NCBI GenBank assembly: GCA_005223375.1
Contig: RXOD01006159.1
Location: 1 to 11,086 of the forward strand
Direction of reading: 5' to 3'
Length of the DNA stretch: 11,086 nucleotides
Source: Amoebophrya sp. AT5.2
Lineage: Eukaryota; Sar; Dinophyceae; Syndiniales; Amoebophryaceae
Shown piece after piece: positions 8,601-11,086 of this stretch (positions are counted from its first letter, which is position 1; each line of letters begins with the position of its first letter). Made by a program: the position numbers and the translations under genes. The notes below the pieces were generated by a model. That model saw only the letters and a program-made list of their open reading frames with translations. It searched no databases and was not told where the DNA came from.

Positions 8601-10931
8601 GGCGTTCATCCCGGTTGGGTGTGTGTCGAATTTTGCGTCTGCGTACATCTGGGCTCGCACCATCGGTCTTTGCGGGAACTGGATTTTGTACACCTTGTTG
8701 TCCGTCCTGCGGGCGTGGTTCTGGTACGGCGTGCCCATGGTCTGCTTCAACATCTGGCACTGGTACATGCAGCGCGGACTCTGGTTGTGGTTCTGGAAGG
8801 GCGTCAGACTCGCGATGATGGACAGCATCTTGATTGGGTCGATCTCGCGGTGGGTGTACACCGTCGCCTCCATTTCCGCCCCCCCTACCGCCTCGCGGTG
8901 CCCCATGTCGTCGTCGCAGTGACCGTAGGACCGCTGCTGCTGCGCTTCCATCTCGGTGGAGGCGGAGGTGGAGGCCTCCGAGTCCGACGAGTTTTTGTCG
9001 TTTGCAGCGTTAGAAGCTTTCTTGCTGCGCAACTTCTTGTTCTTGCTCCCCTGCTTACTTTTATTTGCCGAAGAAGTTTTTCCCGCAGCTGGTGCATTAC
9101 CCCCATCAAGATCCCCCCCTGCACCATCCCCCAACATTGCCATTCTCTTGTCCATTCTTTTTTCCGCTGCCACTAGATTCCGCGCGTATTGCTGGATGTC
9201 CGCGCGCAGCACCTTGCGCGCCCAGACGAGTTCCGCTTCCGTGACGGCGATCTTCAGGAACAGCTGCTCGAACGGCCCGATGTGCTCCAGCTGGTTACTA
9301 CGCAGGCAGCGCACGGGCCGCGTGAACCGGCAGGGGCCCACGAACAAGAATATCCCCGGGAAGATCCGGTCCCACGACCGGTCCACGAACGCGATCTCGA
9401 GGTTGTGCGGCACGAGCTTGAACAGCTCCTCGTGGCACGGCAGGAGGTACTTGCTCTCGGCCTCCGCCTCGCGCTGGAGGACGGGACCGGACGTCACGGA
9501 AGAAAGCGCAATCGTGAGCGCGGCCGATCTCGAGTCCTCCGAGTCAACATTTTCAGATCCCGATAAAGCTGCCGTGCCGGAAGATGAGGAACCCTGAGCT
9601 GCGCCTTCGACTTCAACGTCGTCGTCGGAGTCAACATCTTCATCTGCCTGCTCCTCGGTCGTGTGCGCAGGCTCCTCCTCTCGCGCGCGCTTCTTCGACG
9701 AGGACTTGCTGAATTTTTCCGCTTTTGCGGTAACACTCAACGTGTCGGGCCTGGTCATCGGACCCGCGCCGACCGTTCCGCGATCCTTGCTCGCGTGGTT
9801 CAGGTCTTCGGGTTTCGCCGGCACCGTCATCAGCTTCTTCCACAGTTTTTTCGTTATCTGTTTGTTCTCCGTGGACATGGTCTTCGCCCGCCGCAGCATG
9901 CCCACGACCTTGTCCGCGTCCTCGTCTCGCACGTACCCCAACACGCGTCCCTCCAGCACAACTGGATAGTACTCCCCCATGCTGATCCCTCCTGCCAGGT
10001 ACCGCTCGTGCTGATCTTCTCCCCCGTGACCCGACATAGAAGTTGTATTGGTACTGCCAGCTGCACATGCCGCCTCCAGCACCCCCAGGCGCTGCAAGAA
10101 GGTTCGCACGTTGGCAACGCAGTCGTCCACGGACTGCGGGGGCGTGAGCGCCACCTGGCAGTTCTGGCTGAGGTGGTTCAACAACCCACACGGCCCCCCG
10201 TCGGGCGTGTGCACCGGGCACAGGAAGCCCCAGCTGTCCGGCAGCAGCTTCCGCACCGCCGTGGTCTTCATCTCCATGAAAAACTGCCCGCGGTGGATCG
10301 CGCGGAAGTGGGATAAATACCGCACGGCGTTCAGCTTGTCCGCGACGATCGTGAACCCCGTCACCTGCATCAGGTCCAACCCCGACCGCGACTTGATCGT
10401 CCCCGTACTCAAAAAGTAGTTCATCGCGTGGTCCACGTCCTTCACGCCCCAGAACACTTTTTCCACCTGGTCTAAATCGAACAGGTCGTCCCCGTACTTC
10501 ACCTTCTTCAAAAGCGTCAGCTTCGCTTTCAACAGCGTCCCCTCCACAGCTTCCTTCAAAACCGCGCCGTACAGCTGCCCGGGCAGAAGCGCCTCCTGCG
10601 TGGACAGCGCGTCGCAGTTTTCGGGGGAGATCTTGCCCTCGGCGAGCCGCATCAGCTTCTGGAACATGAGGCAGAACAACGAGAACTTGTCCTCGTACTG
10701 TGTACTGTTCACGAGGATGAACTGGCGCACGATGCGCAACCCCACGTCCGCGTCCGTGAAGTACGCGGGCTCCTGCAGCGGCTGCCGGAACTGGTCCCCG
10801 AGGAACTGCAGCGCGTCGGCCTTTCTGTGGATCGGAAAATCCCCAGCCAACATGGTCTGGAACATCACCTGCACGCGCTCCGAGGAGAAATTGTCGGCCT
10901 CGTTCCCGCCGCACAGCAGCTTCGCCATCTG
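5639..10931 (-). CDS. RPA2: DNA-directed RNA polymerase I second-largest subunit, five exons, 5'-partial
   Basis: Exons in transcript order: about 10931-8576, 8289-7977, 7650-7472, 7250-6827 and 6422-5639 (TGA). Junction phases are 1, 2, 1, 2 and restore conserved protein across joins, for example [17 protein letters not shown] and [15 protein letters not shown]. Landmarks are [11 protein letters not shown] (about 10200-10230), [13 protein letters not shown] (8753-8793), [12 protein letters not shown] (7151-7186), [18 protein letters not shown] (7021-7077), [15 protein letters not shown] (about 6206-6250), and a C-terminal zinc site with CPCC (6114-6125) and CPPC (5914-5925). These match the Pol I beta-like subunit (POLR1B/RPA135) better than Pol II or III, especially [15 protein letters not shown] and [10 protein letters not shown]. 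The subunit forms half of the active-site cleft and transcribes rRNA in the nucleolus. Roughly the first 250-300 family residues lie in exons beyond the right edge. Compared with animal and yeast proteins it carries two long low-complexity insertions (about 9450-9830 and 8850-9200) and a longer C-terminal tail ending in a Met/Asp-rich run. The first exon boundary (10931, 10928 or 10967) is uncertain. Confidence 0.93.
6423..6826 (-). other. Intron, 404 nt, canonical GT-AG
   Basis: The donor is TACGG/GTGAGA after 6827 and the acceptor is CATCCAG/GTACGA before 6422, phase 2. The join restores [15 protein letters not shown], which closely matches the family. A perfect 8-bp hairpin starts at the fourth intron base. 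Confidence 0.92.
6802..6823. repeat. Small inverted repeat at a 5' splice site
   Basis: The arms AGAATCAT (6802-6809) and ATGATTCT (6816-6823) pair perfectly around a 6-nt loop, starting three bases inside the intron donor GTGAGA. Confidence 0.6.
7251..7471 (-). other. Intron, 221 nt, canonical GT-AG
   Basis: The donor is TTCGCTG/GTAGGA after 7472 and the acceptor is TTATCGCAG/GC before 7250, phase 1. The join gives [16 protein letters not shown] leading into [12 protein letters not shown]. The intron is very AT-rich. TCGCTGG and TCGCAGG at its two ends form a 7-nt direct repeat with one mismatch. Confidence 0.9.
7613..7770 (-). repeat. Introner-like repeat, copy B
   Basis: It has the same order of blocks as copy A: a CCTCTTGCCTGCCGC-like block, CACAGAG, 11-nt units (plus-strand wording), then the GGCGGCATTT, AAAACCCAT and TTAGAGGG blocks. 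By eye, the last 35 nt match copy A at 31 positions. The flanking exons are unrelated. The left end is approximate, since similarity fades near 7770. Confidence 0.75.
7689..7739. repeat. Degenerate tandem 11-nt units in copy B
   Basis: The plus strand holds AAATACGAGAC, AGATACAAGAC, GAAACACGAGAC and AGCACAGAG, the same unit as in copy A, interrupted by AAAATTAT. Confidence 0.6.
7831..7900. repeat. Second run of the 11-nt unit in the same intron
   Basis: AAACACAAGACC, AAACACAAGAG, ATGAGACC, and AAGTACAAGAC with AATACAG lie beyond the region aligned with copy A. The intron may contain two nested or degenerate elements. Confidence 0.5.
8252..8324. repeat. Inverted repeat (27-nt arms) spanning a 3' splice site
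   Basis: The exon arm is 8252-8278 and the intron arm is 8298-8324. Checked base by base, 26 of 27 positions pair, 20 of them consecutive. The 19-nt loop (8279-8297) contains the CCCACAG/G acceptor. Confidence 0.95.
8290..8575 (-). other. Intron, 286 nt, canonical GT-AG
   Basis: The donor is CACAG/GTACAG after 8576 and the acceptor is CCCACAG/GC before 8289. Joining at phase 1 restores the conserved [14 protein letters not shown] block, so the boundaries are firm. CACAGG occurs at both ends, which may be a short duplication or just splice consensus. The last 27 nt before the acceptor loop are a reverse complement of the next exon. Confidence 0.92.
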
Positions 10932-10932
10932 C

Positions 10933-11086
10933 TTAGAGGGTTGAAAAACCCATTTTTGGCGGCATTTCTGCCAGATAGATGACTCGCCTAGTGCCGAGAA
11001 AGAATACGACACGAAATACGAGACAAAATACAAGACAACACAGAGAAATGGCCGGCCTCATTGTTGCACCTCCTGCCCGTCGCATT
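10933..11086 (-). repeat. Introner-like repeat, copy A (cut by window edge)
   Basis: In minus orientation it contains a CTCTGTGTTGTCTTGTATT region, a spacer, then AAATGCCGCC, ATGGGTTTTT and a terminal CCCTCTAA. The same blocks occur in the same order in the intron at 7976-7651. It extends past the right edge, so its far end is not seen. Confidence 0.75.
11003..11045. repeat. Degenerate tandem 11-nt units in copy A
   Basis: On the plus strand about four units resemble AAATACGAGAC: AATACGACACG, AAATACGAGAC, AAAATACAAGAC, AACACAGAG. They lie inside the introner-like repeat. Confidence 0.6.

Larger units (their letters stand above)
10932..11086 (-). other. Intron (partial) of the Pol I subunit, introner-like copy A
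   Basis: The conserved protein starts abruptly near 10931, and upstream sequence changes to AT-rich repeat. The acceptor could be TAAG ending at 10932, CAG ending at 10929, or CAG ending at 10968; all three leave the downstream frame intact. The donor is outside the window. Almost all of the visible intron belongs to the repeat shared with the 7976-7651 intron. Confidence 0.7.

Noticed and set aside
9640..10914. 424-codon minus-strand frame overlapping the large polymerase exon
   Set aside because: It is shifted relative to the frame containing the conserved [11 protein letters not shown] and related motifs; its length reflects GC-rich composition.
1..11086. Dinoflagellate spliced-leader sequence
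   Set aside because: I looked for the TTGGCTCAAG-like end on both strands and did not find it, so trans-splicing is not supported here.

Overview
The window reads as nuclear DNA of a unicellular eukaryote. Coding regions are GC-rich, non-coding stretches are AT-rich, and one gene is cut by spliceosomal-type introns. All three recognisable genes lie on the minus strand: an RNA polymerase I second-largest subunit (right half), a small DsbA-like thioredoxin-fold protein (middle) and a RecQ4-type DNA helicase (left). No bacterial features were seen (no operon-style spacing, Shine-Dalgarno sites, tRNA, IS element or CRISPR array). The organism cannot be named from the sequence. Long low-complexity insertions in conserved proteins, same-strand genes and a repeated intron-borne element would fit an alveolate such as a dinoflagellate or syndinian (Amoebophrya-like), or another introner-bearing alga or protist. 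That is inference.

Layout, left to right in window coordinates. 1-3654 (-): the start and first 1,218 codons of a RecQ4-like helicase, one uninterrupted frame that runs off the left edge before the second helicase domain. 3655-4244: intergenic, with T-tracts. 4245-4904 (-): a complete 219-residue DsbA-like protein with a monothiol CPFS motif. 4905-5638: intergenic, no confident gene. 5639 to about 10931 (-): the last five exons of the Pol I subunit (RPA2/RPA135/POLR1B family). Its first exons lie beyond the right edge. Four complete introns (8575-8290, 7976-7651, 7471-7251, 6826-6423) and one partial intron (from 10932 to the right edge) interrupt it. Splice phases agree across all five exons and rebuild the conserved protein.

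The most unusual content is in the Pol I introns. Two of them carry copies of the same roughly 150-nt repeat, with runs of an 11-nt unit near AAATACGAGAC. This looks like an introner: an intron-making mobile element. The repeat extends about 35 nt past the nearest canonical AG acceptor, so either the splice site is non-canonical or the element's tail is translated. A different intron ends in a 27-nt near-perfect reverse complement of the exon that follows it, so the 3' splice site would sit in the loop of a long hairpin.

The genes do not form an obvious pathway. Pol I makes rRNA, RecQ4/Sld2-type helicases act in replication initiation and repair, and the thioredoxin-fold protein is a probable redox enzyme.
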